Of a stretch of DNA of 64,000 nucleotides, positions 1 through 10,621 are shown piece after piece. The position numbers and the translations under genes are program-made. Origin of the DNA: Stachybotrys elegans (taxonomy: Eukaryota > Ascomycota > Sordariomycetes > Hypocreales > Stachybotryaceae); contig JAGPNK010000006.1 of NCBI GenBank assembly GCA_020746835.1, positions 372,001-436,000 on the forward strand, read 5' to 3'. The notes beneath the pieces are model-generated. The model was not told the DNA's origin and made no database searches. It worked only from the letters and a program-made list of their open reading frames with translations. How positions within the stretch are numbered: position 1 is the stretch's first letter; each line of letters opens with the position of its first letter.

Positions 1-2318
1 ATGTACCGCAATGTTGAAATCAAGTACAGCAAATTCGGTGTTGATGATTTCGACTTCGGGTAGGTTCGGCCTCAACAGGGTTGTTTTGCTGTTGCTGACT
101 GCTGCAGATTCTACAACAGGACTCGGTATTCGGGTCTAGAGACCCATATATCAAACTCCTACGCAAACTCCCTCCTACAGATCATGCACTTCACACCTCT
201 TATACGGAACCTGGCCCTCCAACACGCGGCTACCGCATGTGTTGGCGAGGTTTGCCTCCTCTGCGAGATGGGTTTTCTCTTCGACATGCTGCAGAAGGCT
301 GAAGGCTCTATTTGCCAAGCCACCAACATGCTCAAAACTTTGAGCAGCCATCCACAAGGTATGAGTCTCGTAGAACCAACAAAATCAGTGTTCTGACTTT
401 TCGTCCAGCTGGACCTCTTGGCCTGCTGGAGGAAGATCCTCATGGGTCGACATTGAACGTGATGCTACAAGGCCTGACTCGATTTCTACTGGACAAAATC
501 ATTCAAGACTACAAGTCCATGGCACCGACATCATCCGCCATGGAACAGGTAGGAGATTGCTATGATAAATCAGAGGCCTCAACTGACGACAGCTAGGCTC
601 TGGCTACAGCGGCCACCACTTCAATAAGATGCATGAACTGCCGCAGCGAGTATACGAGACCCGGATCTACTTTTGTCAATGATTTGCTCTATCCTTCATT
701 AGTATGTCCTCCCATCTCAACTATGCTCGAACACCCCCTGACGAGCTCCAGAAGACGCAGAACCGCAACGCAAAGTCGCCGCGCATAACCTTCTCGCAAG
801 TCTTGAAGAATAGCGTGGAGCGCGAAACCACCTCTAAGGGGTGGTGTTCTCGTTGCCAACGCTACCAGACCATCGCGACTCGAAAGACTATACATAATAT
901 TCCAGAGGTCCTAATGCTCAACACTTCCATCACCAGCCAGGATCACCGAAGCCTGTGGTCCACTCCCGGCTGGCTCCCTGAAGAGATTGGCATCATTGTC
1001 GAGCAGGGACAGTTCTTTTGCTACGAAGGAAAGGATTTGGAACTTCACCTGCAGCGCGGCATCCATAATATTACGGTTTATTCTCTAATTGGTATGGCTA
1101 TCAACATTGAGAGCGGTCAAACGCAGAAGTCGCATCTCGTGGCCATGGTAAATGGTTCGTTACAACACCCCTGGGTACCGAATTTGACTGACAGCCCCAA
1201 GTTGCACATGCGGAGCGCGAAGCGCCAGGCCAGAGCCAGTGGCACCTTTTCAATGACTTCTTGGTTCGATCAGTCCCTACTGACGAAGCCTTGACCTTCA
1301 ATTCATCTTGGAAAGTACCGTCGGTAGTCTCTTATCAGGTCAAGAGAGCAAATAACCAGCTGGATATGGAGTGGAAGAAGAACCTGGACACGTCCTTGCT
1401 CTACAATGATTGGAAGTATGTCGCCATTTCTCAGAATTGGCTTGCCCCCCTGCTAATCATGTCATGCGCAGCACTGTCGCCGCTCCTCACGAGAAGACAT
1501 ATCAGATTTTGAATCCCGAAAAGGAGCAGCCCGGCCCCGACACCATCGTTGCCTTGGACACCGAGTTTGTTGCGGTGCGGCAGCCGGAGATCGAAATGAA
1601 CTCTGACGGCGAACGAGAAACGATTCGGCCAATCGTATACGCTCTGGCCCGTGTATCCGTCGTCCGAGGGCAAGGAGAGGAAGAGGGTGCGCCGTTTATT
1701 GACGACTACATCGCTATAAAAGAGCCCATCGTCGATTACTTAACGTCGTACTCAGGTATCACGCAAGATGATCTCGACCCACGCATCTCCAAGCACAGCT
1801 TGCTGCCGCTGAAGATGGTGTATAAAAAGCTTTGGATTCTGTTGAACCTTGGGTGCAAATTCCTGGGCCACGGTCTGAAGCAGGATTTCCGCGTCATCAA
1901 CATCCACGTCCCAAAGGCGCAAATCATCGACACCATCGACATGTTCTTCCTCAAGTCGCGTCTGAGGAAGCTTTCGCTCGCTTTCCTGGCCTGGTATCTT
2001 CTGAAGGAGGATATTCAGATGGAGACGCACGATTCGATCGAGGATTCGAGGACGGCGTTGAAGCTGTACCGCAAGTACTTGGAGTTCGAGGACGCGGGCA
2101 TTCTGGAGACGATGCTGCAGGACATCTACCGTGCCGGTCGCGAGGTCAACTTTAAACCGCCCCGCAAGGATGATCAAGGTGTTCAAAGATCCGACACTCC
2201 GCCCTTGCCGGTGGAAGGAGGACCAGGGCCCACCACACCGGCGAGGCTGGGGTCCTCTGGTGGTGGTGGGTTTGGAGTTCCTGCTTGGACACCCGGGAAG
2301 GGGTCACCTATGAGGTAG
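1..2318 (+). CDS. PAN2: PAN2, catalytic subunit of the PAN2-PAN3 deadenylase (5'-truncated by window)
   Basis: This is the poly(A)-specific exoribonuclease that shortens mRNA poly(A) tails with PAN3. The visible exons are 1-59, 108-358, 409-548, 597-701, 761-1147, 1195-1415 and 1472-2318, all joined by GT-AG introns of about 48-59 nt in consistent frame; they give 669 residues. The N-terminal WD40 part lies upstream of the window. The first visible part is the ubiquitin-hydrolase-like domain ([18 protein letters not shown], then CMNC and CSRC zinc-type pairs). Asn-Ser-Tyr stands near the position where active UCH enzymes carry cysteine, as is known for PAN2. The C-terminal half is the DEDD exonuclease: ALDTEF supplies the first D and E, HGLKQDF the next D, and [11 protein letters not shown] the last catalytic H/D. 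A low-complexity Pro/Gly tail follows. The family call is secure; the ATG at position 1 is internal to the gene, not its start. Confidence 0.95.
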
Positions 2319-3142
2319 GCGATACTGTGGCGGCTGTGAAGGATGGCTAAGAGGGCATCTACTTCATCTAAACAAGGATTTATATCCATACTTCCTAGCG
2401 TGCCTCAGAGTAGAAAGAAGCGATACAGGTAGAAATACTAGATTCATTCATCTCAGTCTCTTCCCCCACCTCTATGCAGCCGAATCTCTTTCACTCAAGA
2501 CTATGAATCTGCTGCCAACAGGTAGCGTGGTTCATGGCATACATGTTCAGGTACCTGTAGTATGCAACCGCGGGTTTCCACGTGCAGTTGCTTGGGGCTT
2601 GCCAGCTGCGGGCAGTCGACACCTGCCAGGCCAACAGAAACCTGGAGTCATATGTACAGTTGCTCATGAATCTGCCTGTCAACCCCATCGACACGATACC
2701 CATATGACATCAATGCTCCCTCACATATCTAGGCTTCCTAGGCTGCTTCTCAGTGACGAAAACAGGCCGGACGCTTCCTACATCAACTCGCCTATCTTGA
2801 CCTTTCTCGATCGAGCATCAGACCACGACCTTTCCCCTTTCTCACTATCCCCTCGCGTCTCCTCGACTGACGCGTCCTGGCCCCCTCTGATGTACCACGC
2901 TTTCCCACAATCGCCATGATGGCAAAGCGGTTGCCATAGCAGCTCACGCCCATGGCGTTGTTGGCGCTGCAGTTTCGGGGGAGCGTGGCGAGTACAGTGG
3001 TTGCCTAAGCATCTGATAGAGGGCACTCCTCCCTATTTATTCCCCTCGACGCGTCGTTGCTCCTCCTCCTGTTTTCTTCCTCCCTCATCTCCGCCTTCCC
3101 ACACATGCTCTCTTCACTTGCTCACGCTTCACTGCCTTTGCA
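2319..3142. other. Intergenic: PAN2 3' region and leader of the next gene
   Basis: No supported gene. The last ~130 bases (about 3010-3142) are strongly pyrimidine-rich, as is usual just upstream of fungal start codons. Short open frames here show no domain and poor codon structure. Confidence 0.5.
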
Positions 3143-5123
3143 ATGTCTGCACCTAGTGCTCGTATTACTGCGTCGGCCTCTCGACTTTTGCCTGAGAGGT
3201 CGTTGGTTAATGTAAGTTGCTTTTGTTCTTTCTTCCCTTCATGCCCCTTTCCTTCCTTCCTTCTCATTGCCTATCCCAAAAGACGCGTCTTATCGCGTCA
3301 CATTCCCCTTCCCTACCTATGGCACTCCTATAGACATCATGGCCCTGCCATCACTGCCGCAACCACTTCCTCACGTCTTTCCTTGCCTTCAACTTCATGG
3401 CTTCCTGCCTTCACTCCATTGAACACGTCCCCATTCATCCACACCACCCCATATCTCTCCCATGGCCTCGGGACCACCTATCACCAAATACTCACATACA
3501 CTCAGGTCCAACACGCCAATTTCTGCCACCACCAGGCAGCTTCACCATCGGCTTTGCTTTCCCCCCCGATGCGTATTGATGGTCTCCCTAACTACAGCGG
3601 TTCCAGAGTCCAGGCTTGGATCCAGCAGGTTTCGCCTGTGCGAAAACTGCCTGCATCCAGACTTGCTCAGGCTAAGCTGAATTTCCCCTTCTCTTCCCGT
3701 CTCTCTGAGTGTGCTTCCAGACAGTTGACTACTATTGCAGGAACGTCTGTTTCGTCTCGTCTCAGAGAGAACCGTCCGTATATCTCCCCGTCCAAGCCAC
3801 GACAAGGTCTCTTTGCTGGGTCTCGACTGGGCTCCTCCTTTCTGCATTCTCGATCCCTTGTTTCTGGCCCCGACCAGGAGACTACTGCATCGACTTCCGA
3901 GCCTATTGCTCGCGCGACCCTGGCAAAACCTCCTAGGAGGGATATCTTTGCTGGCTCGGAGCTTGGATCGTCGTTCATGGCTTCTCCTCTGCGTTCTGTC
4001 ATCTCCAGCCTCCATCCCGAGGATCTCGACTACCCACCGCAGTCTTCAAACCCCCCGGATACCACTAATCAGCCGTCTTCAGAGGACGACTGTTTTGAGT
4101 CTGAGGCAGTATCCCAGCCCATGCATGGTGCGTTCTTCGCCACTGGAGGCCACAGTGAGGCCCCAGTTTCGATTTCATCGTACCCGGAGCCTGGTATGGA
4201 GACCCGCCGACGCATGTCGCCAACCGAGCCTTCTGTTCCTGGCAGCGAGTTTGAGGCATCGATCCCGATCGCCTTGGATCCTGTTCTTGTCGCTGCGGCG
4301 TACCCTTCTGCCTCTTCAGTCAAGCCTGTCAGAAAGAGCATATTCGCAGGATCGGAGCTTGGTTCGTCCTTTATGGCGTCGGACCCTCCTGAATCACCAG
4401 CCAAGTTCGTTAGGAGAGATATCTTCGCCGGGTCTGAACTCGGGTCGTCGTTCATGGCGTCAGACCCCGATGGTTCGGAAGGAGACATCTATACGGGAGA
4501 GGAACCCCAGGATCCTACCGGGTTTCTGTACACGAGTATTCCTACCGGAGTACCAGACTCAGAAGGCCCGGATGTACCTGGATCACTAGAGTGTGACGAC
4601 TTTTCTGTTTGCTCATAGGATGAGCACCCGATTGGATTCGACCCTCTATGTGATGGACCTTCCGTGGATCACGACGACGAGCTGTTGGCATCCGAGTTTG
4701 GAGCCGAGGATACTGCCTTCATCGAAGGTAACGACGAGGTGGATGACGACTCCGCTGTCGCCTCGCGCTTTCCCAGTACTTCTATTGTGCCCTACGAGAA
4801 TCGGGTTCTCGAATACACTATGGACTGGACACGTCGCTTTGAGATGGATTCCGACAGTGGTCTGAATGCCTCGTGTGCATTTCCGGCCCGGGAGTGCGCC
4901 CCATGGAACGAGACGAAGCCTCAAGCTTGTCGGTACGTATCCTGCTGCCCAACTGACCAGTCCCTGTGCCCCACACTAACATCTCCTCAGGACTGTATCG
5001 GATGCAGCCGGTGGCAGGGGGAATCAGTTTGGATTCATGGGACGGGTAGTTCTCAAGACGTTGGCGGTGGGGGCGGCGGCGGCCGCGGTTTTGGGACTTG
5101 GAGCATGGTGTTTATTCGGTTGA
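3143..5123 (+). CDS. Unrecognised repeat protein with C-terminal membrane segment
   Basis: I do not recognise a family. Proposed exons are 3143-3211, 3506-4573, 4619-4932 and 4991-5123 (about 527 residues). The first and second introns are inferred: the first (GTAAGT donor, 294 nt) lies in an open frame and could end elsewhere, and the second donor could be 4550 instead of 4574. The second acceptor (TTTGCTCATAG at 4618) and the third intron (4933-4990) look good. The protein carries a short motif four times: GLFAGSRLGSSF near 3806, then IFAGSELGSSFMAS near 3943, 4339 and 4423, preceded by RR/RK and a D or S. The repeats differ at synonymous sites. Acidic Ser/Pro-rich spacers separate them. 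The end is hydrophobic, LKTLAVGAAAAAVLGLGAW then CLFG and stop, which suggests a tail-anchored membrane protein. The N-terminus (Arg/Ser-rich, MSAPSARITASASRL) is unassigned. Confidence 0.55.
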
Positions 5124-5503
5124 GGGGAGGCCAGGGCGGTTGCAGACGGTCATGTTCTTTGGTTTCTTTCTGCTTTTTGCTTGTCTGTTTGGATTGCTTG
5201 TCTGTTTGGATTGCTTGTCTGTTTGGATTGCTTGGATTGCTTCTGCTGTTGCTTGTTGGTTTGCTTTGGTATTTTTGCGCTGGCATCATTCATCGTTGAT
5301 TTCGCACTCAACTTGCTTCTCGATCCCGCTGTGATAAGCCGTCTTCACTCACTGCTGATCGCGGCAACTGTCATTAAGCTTAGATGAACGCTCCCCGCTC
5401 TAACTCGACAATCGTGTAGGTTGGATCTGGAATGTTGTACAGCAAATACAGAATTTGCTTTATGATGGTACAGGATAGTATACAGCAGCCAGCCCGTTCC
5501 TTG
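5124..5503. other. Convergent 3' regions between the repeat protein and the JmjC gene
   Basis: Both flanking genes end here. It contains a 17-bp tandem repeat (see 5181-5240) and no coding signal I can support. Confidence 0.5.
5181..5240. repeat. 17-bp tandem repeat, about 3.5 copies
   Basis: The unit TTGTCTGTTTGGATTGC occurs exactly at 5181-5197, 5198-5214 and 5215-5231, followed by a partial TTGGATTGC. It lies about 60 bp beyond the proposed stop of the upstream gene, so it is probably in its 3' UTR. Confidence 0.9.
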
Positions 5504-6520
5504 TTATCGGAACCACCAGTTCACAGAGGCGTTCAATTTGCCATCGGATGTTTTACTCTTTACTGAATGCCACCAGCCCTTGGGTATGAACAAGGCGTCA
5601 CCGTCGGCTAGCTCTGCCTCATATAGCTCGTTGAGCTGCACCTCAGGATCCCATACTGCATGGCGAAGAACTTCCCTCTCCTTCCCTTCCATCATCTCTG
5701 TGGTGCGGATACGGCTGCTGGCCTGTTGGCGTATCTGCGACTGGACTTCGAAAAACAGCCGCTCACCCAGTGCAGGTGGGAGTAGACGGACAATCTTGCT
5801 GTTGCAAAGCTGGGAGAAGAGATTGGGGTTTGGGTCGCGATGGAGTGGTGTGTATGTAGGCTCTGTACCGAGCCAGACACTCGAGTTGTACACGTCTCCC
5901 TTGCCAGCACGGCGCACAAACTCAGGGGCTGGCAGGTCGTTCTGGAGAGGCTCCGGCAAGTCCGAGATTGAAGACTGGGCTATGTATACCTGGACAGGCT
6001 GCGAGCCAACCGCTACTGCTTGCGCATTGAATTCGATAGCCTGGGCCAGGAGCCTCAGCGGAGCATGGAGCTGGAAGAAGGCCCGGTGCTGGGCTTCCTC
6101 GAGCACGGACTGGAGAATTCCGGCAAGCATGCCGTCCATCATGTCCTGGCTCGCCATGAGCCAATCGCGGAAAGCAGCAATGGGACGGCCTTGTTCCGAT
6201 GGTGGAGTCCAGAGCTCATAGGGAAACGGCCAGTCTTGGAATTCTTCGAGGTTCGGTGAGAGTCTGACGCCTGAACTTGACAGTGGAGGTCGATCAAACC
6301 ACTTCTTCAACGCTGGCAGATGACTGGTCGGAGAGCCTGCCTCCTTCTTGAACAGAAATGGCCTTTCGGGGGCCAGACATTGCTGACGAAAAGTCTCAAG
6401 GTCGATGGGTGTGGATGAGGTATCGACGTGCAATGTCGTCAAGGTTCGGCATGTCCTAGAAGCCGGAAGAAGCTGCCTGGACAAAGACGGCGCCCCGAAT
6501 CTGGTACAGGCGCGAAACAT
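5504..6520 (-). CDS. JmjC / cupin-8 domain protein, putative Fe(II)/2-oxoglutarate oxygenase
   Basis: A single-exon gene of 338 residues. The C-terminal half has the JmjC (cupin_8) fold signature: the first metal-binding motif is H-R-D in TPLHRDPNPNLF (His227, Asp229) and the distal histidine is in FIPKGWWHSV (about residue 318), followed by the usual NVNWWF-like end (ASVNWWFR). This is the small-JmjC class related to tRNA/protein hydroxylases (JMJD5, TYW5, FIH-like). The substrate cannot be told from sequence. The first ~30 residues are Arg/Ser/Leu-rich with almost no acidic residues (MFRACTRFGAPSLSRQLL), compatible with a mitochondrial targeting peptide; that is inference. It is convergent with the gene at 3143 and divergent from CK2 beta. 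Confidence 0.85.
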   Translation of the reverse strand: MFRACTRFGAPSLSRQLLPASRTCRTLTTLHVDTSSTPIDLETFRQQCLAPERPFLFKKEAGSPTSHLPALKKWFDRPPLSSSGVRLSPNLEEFQDWPFPYELWTPPSEQGRPIAAFRDWLMASQDMMDGMLAGILQSVLEEAQHRAFFQLHAPLRLLAQAIEFNAQAVAVGSQPVQVYIAQSSISDLPEPLQNDLPAPEFVRRAGKGDVYNSSVWLGTEPTYTPLHRDPNPNLFSQLCNSKIVRLLPPALGERLFFEVQSQIRQQASSRIRTTEMMEGKEREVLRHAVWDPEVQLNELYEAELADGDALFIPKGWWHSVKSKTSDGKLNASVNWWFR

Positions 6521-7530
6521 CGCGGGACTGGAAAAGATGAAATGGAAAGGTAGATGATACTGGTTACACTAAGCAGAGGTTTTGCTCGAACAGAAGAACA
6601 CAGCCATTAATAGATAGACACAGCCCCTGGAAAGCATGAATGAATTAGAGACAGCAGAATGTGTCGAATGGCCTGCTCGTACCTCTGAACAGACTATACA
6701 GGTGTCCGCATTGGCGTCATGCCGCAGACCTACCTAGGTAGCATACAAGGTGGCTCTGGGGGTAAAGGATGGAGGCTCTTGAGGCTCTGCTTAGGTATCC
6801 GCCTGCAAGATTTCGGGAAGTTTATTAGGACCTGAAATTTAGGAACCTCCAACCACACCATTTAGTCTCCACTTAGCACCTTGCCCAATGGCTGGAGGTG
6901 GCTCTGTGGCCGGAGCTCGGCAAAACCCAGGCACCGATTCGATTCCCTAGCCTGCCCACTAGATTGACTGCAGTAATGATAACCCAGCCCAAGGCCCCAA
7001 GGCAAGGTGCCCACAGCCCTGCCAGCCCAGCACCACCCCTCCTAATCCCAGCAGACACAGACAGCCAGACCAAACCAGCAGCCCAAAAGAAAGCCCAGGG
7101 CAATTGGAGGGGGGGGATTTTCAACGACGCCAATCCGTCCGCCTGTTCGACCGCCCACCAAACCAACACCCACCATCTGCCATCCGCCATCCGCCATCCA
7201 CCACTGAACCACTGAGCACTTCAATCCACTGCTCCATTCCGTCCGCTCGCTCTCTCGAAGCCTCTTCCCGAACTTTGCGGCGCGCACCGCTGATGCCCTC
7301 GGCCCTCGCCCTCGCCCTCTAATCAGCATCTCCATCGCCCACGGGCCAAACCCCCGCAAGGACTGACTCTTCTTTGTCTCTTTGTCTCTCGTCCCCGCCT
7401 GTTGCACCTCGCAGCTGCCAGCCCGCGCCTGTCCGGCATCATTATGCGCGCCGACTAAAACACGCGCCGACCATCGTTTTTCTCGTCTCGTGCCATCGCG
7501 TCGCCTGCTGCCTCCTTCTCCGAGACAACC
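6521..7530. other. Divergent promoter region between the JmjC gene and CK2 beta
   Basis: About 1 kb separating two divergent starts. The right part (about 7140-7530) is C/T-rich and is probably the CK2 beta leader. I see no gene. Open frames here (for example 7042-7713 minus) are compositional and lack any domain. Confidence 0.5.
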
Positions 7531-8630
7531 ATGTCCTCGTCGTCGGGGGCGCCCGAGTCGTGGATCTCGAGCTTCTGCTCGCTCCTGGGGCACGAATACT
7601 TCGCCGAGGTTTCGGAAGAGTTTATCGAGGATGACTTTAACCTGACGGGTCTTCAGACCCAGGTCGCCATGTACAAGGAGGCCCTCGAGGTTTGTCGCGT
7701 CAAGCATACCCATGCCTTGCCCCCCATTGCTAATTTCTTTTACGTGCGTAGATGATACTGGATGTTGAGCCAGAGGATGACGATGATGAGGAAGAGGAGG
7801 AGGAGGAAGACGACGACAACGAATCTGGCCTGGGTGACGGTCAGGAACGCATGGGAGGCGGCCCTGCTGGAGAGCGCCGGCACCACAGCAGGATGGCCAG
7901 CGATCTGTCCGTCATAGAATCCTCTGCTGAGATGCTCTATGGCCTGATCCACCAGCGTTTCATCTGCTCCCGCGCAGGCATCCAACAAATGAGCGAGAAG
8001 TATGAGCTGGGCCACTTTGGCTGCTGCCCCCGAACAAACTGCGACCAAGCACGCACCTTGCCCGTCGGTCTCTCAGATATCCCTGGCGAAGACACAGTCA
8101 AGCTCTTCTGCCCCTCGTGCCTGGATGTCTATGTCCCGCCCAACAGCCGATTTCAGACCGTAGATGGTGCATTCTTCGGCCGCACCTTTGGCGCCCTCTT
8201 CCTCCTCACCTTCCCCGAATATGACCTCACTAAACGTGGCGCCGACGTCATCTCCAACAGCGGCTCTCGAGTGCCCGACGACGAAGCCTTGGTGAACGGC
8301 ATGTATGCCCGGAACATTGGACCTGGTCTGGGTCTCGGCCACATATATGAGCCCAAGATCTACGGCTTCAGGGTGTCAGAGCGAGCAAGGTCAGGACCTC
8401 GCATGCAGTGGCTCCGTGACCGGCCCGAGGATATTGCCGATCTGGACGAGGCTCGCTTGTACGCGGAACAGAACGTCGAGACGGATGAGGAGGACGAGAA
8501 CATGAATGTTAATGGCAGGGTAATGGCTCGACGTCGTCCTCCCGGCAACGCCCGGCTTCGCCAAAGGCAAGCCCAGAACGGCAGCCCCATGGCGCTGTCT
8601 GCAAACGGGGGCGCGGAATCAGAGCTGTAG
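7531..8630 (+). CDS. CKB1: Casein kinase II regulatory subunit beta
   Basis: Regulatory beta subunit of the tetrameric Ser/Thr kinase CK2. Exons are 7531-7689 and 7752-8630 (345 residues), with an intron 7690-7751 ending in TGCGTAG. The start MSSSSGAPESWISSFCSLLG and the following HEYFAEVSEEFIEDDFNLTG are the diagnostic N-terminal CK2-beta block. Residues ~60-75 form a run of Asp/Glu, the acidic loop of fungal subunits. The zinc-binding dimerisation site is visible as CCPRTNC and, 27 residues later, FCPSCLDVY. The C-terminal 45 residues are an Arg/Gly/Asn-rich tail. The intron falls just before the acidic loop. The match to the family is full length. Confidence 0.96.
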
Positions 8631-9249
8631 CAGCGGACTGGTCTGCTTTCTTCACATTATGCGCTCGGGTCCGGGGAAATCTCACTGCCAATACGAGGGT
8701 GTTTCCTCGATGAGGATAGTGTGTCTTGAACTATTGAGCCACGAAGTCGTCACTGCAAGACGGAGGGATACCAGTATGGATATGGATCGAGTCGAAAGCA
8801 TAACCGCCAGTATCGGCATGTCATAGAAGGAACTCGTGGGGCAGCATTGGTGATTACAGACTATATGTGGAGGAGTATGTGTGTGTTGGATGGATGATAG
8901 GGGTCATTCTTATGGGGAGGGGGCTTTGCTAAACTATATAATGCATAGACGGCGTTGGACAAAATATCAGCTTCAGAATACATGGACGCCCCTTCACCAA
9001 AGACTGGCTCTTCACTTCGGAATCAGCTTTGAGTGTGCATGTTGATGGATGAATTGGCAGTGCGATGCTTACCTGTAACTATATGACTTGGTGTCGTTCA
9101 GTTACAGAGCATTTCCCTTTGCTGGGCTTCCCGCCTTGGACTCTTGGAAGTCATGATTCTTAAGAACCAATAGACAACATTGGTAAGGTCCAACAAGTCA
9201 GGATGCGGGGCATGCTTAAAATTTTGCACTATCTTTCTTATAGTAGTTC
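8631..9249. other. Convergent 3' regions between CK2 beta and the methyltransferase-like gene
   Basis: No coding signal. It holds the 3' UTRs of two converging genes; the composition is less GC-rich than the flanking coding DNA. Confidence 0.5.
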
Positions 9250-10296
9250 TCATTTCTTCTTGACAGGTCGACAGATGATCCAGTGCATGTACCCAACGGG
9301 CCAATGGGTGCATACACTACCGCTGCGCACCTCCCAGTCGCTCGTGTCCGCGCCGCAGCTTCTCAGCAGCGCCTCGACCTCGTCTGGGGTTCTCGTTCGC
9401 AGCGCCGAGATCCAGCCGTCAAACATGAGGACAAATGGTATGATGGGGATGAAGCTGGAGAAGAAGAAGACAATCGGAGACCGCCAGAGCAGCGCGTAGA
9501 AGGGCGCCAGCAGAACACCCCCCAGCCCGAATGCCATTGGTCCAAACAGGCCTGTCAGATCTCGTCCCTGCAGCTCGAAGATGGCGAAGCCGTCGCTCGT
9601 CTCCACGGTATTCTTCAGGATCTTGGTGGCCAGCGGATCGTCGAAGTGGTGAAAGGCTAGGTTAAAGAGGCGCATGACCTTCTTCCCGCCGGCTCCGGCG
9701 CGCTCAAAGAGATGCTTGGGCACATCGCTGGCGTCGACACTGGCGGCCTCGTAGGAGATGTGCGGCTTGCCGTCGGTGGCGCGCGTCCAGGCGCCGACGT
9801 TGGGGTAGAGATCCGTGAGGACGAAGTCGACGCAGGGTGCGCCTCGGGCGCGCAGCTGGTCGTTGACAGCCTTCTCGATGGACGGCGTGGGGCCGCCGCC
9901 GCCCGCGCAGAAGTCGATGTACGTGTAGGAGGAGACGTCGGCGCCGAGCTCCTGGACGAGGCGGTCGGCGGCGTATTCGGAGGGGGCTTCTTGAGGCCCG
10001 GGAGGCGGATGGTCCAGAGGGCGGTTAGGCCATCTTGGACGGGGGTGCGTAGGAAGTTGGGGAACCTACGGCGCGTTGCGGTAAGTACGATTGTCGGACG
10101 AGGGAGGAAAGCAGAGGTAGATGTATGTCGCGGAATCGGTTCAGAATCGTGGTGTAGTAGGGAGGATAATTGGCGGCAGGTAGAAGGAGAGGTAGGCTGT
10201 GGTGGGGAAGCAAGCTTGCAGCTGTAGTGCTGTCGCTACGTACCAAGACTGATCGTCAATCTCCCAGAGATGCATACGCGGGATGAGGGGTGCCAT
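9250..10296 (-). CDS. Methyltransferase-like protein with an apparent one-base frameshift
   Basis: Reading minus: exon 10296-10244, intron 10243-10066 (GTACGT...GTAG), then 10065-9250. The start region reads MHLWEIDDQSWFPNFLR, matching a fungal family of about 290 residues that I know only as uncharacterised SAM-methyltransferase-like. Exon 2 begins in one frame (FPNFLRTPVQDGLTALWT), but from base 9978 the conserved reading continues in another frame as EYAADRLVQELGADVSSYTY, with the glycine-rich IDFCAGGGGPTPSIEK (SAM-binding-like motif I), VLTDLYPN, RLFNLAFHHFDDP and ISALRTRTPDEVE. The switch falls at a run of five G on the plus strand (9982-9986); one base is missing relative to a continuous frame. 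The protein ends ...CRPVKKK. Two hydrophobic stretches near the C-terminus (LLAPFYALL, FFFSSFIPIIPFVLMF) suggest membrane association. Start could be 10296, 10275 (MHLW) or 10374. Confidence 0.7.
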
Positions 10297-10621
10297 GGCC
10301 GAGAAGCTCCTTGTGGCTGAGACCTTGCCTGAGATGTAGTATGAGGGAGCTTGGAGACGAGTGGCGATATTCAATTGATGGATAAATACGGGGTTGAGTG
10401 TTATTTATCTGATTAGCTTCCTGCATCATGTTCTTCACATGAGACGTCAAAGCTCCATGATAACGGTGGATGCTGACCCCTGTGGTTTGACCTCTTACAC
10501 AAGTGGTATAACGTACCCGTTAAAGTAAAGTACCAACGATATTCCAATGTACAAGCCACCATTCCTTCACTCATTTAATTCACCATGACCAGCCAGCCTC
10601 AAACTGCAGGCCATTGGCAGC
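10297..10621. other. Short intergenic spacer upstream of the methyltransferase-like gene
   Basis: 325 bp between the start of the methyltransferase-like gene and the stop of the Yrb30-like gene, both on the minus strand. An in-frame ATG at 10374 could extend the methyltransferase-like protein into it. No other feature is seen. Confidence 0.45.

Noticed and set aside
4616..4618. In-frame TAG in the repeat protein, resembling the other premature stops
   Set aside because: It coincides with a convincing acceptor (TTTTCTGTTTGCTCATAG) of a phase-0 intron whose length is a multiple of three, with suitable donors at 4574 or 4550, so splicing explains it.
9712..10227. 171-codon plus-strand open frame
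   Set aside because: It lies antisense to the methyltransferase-like gene; Gly/Val/Asp-rich composition is the complement of conserved coding sequence.
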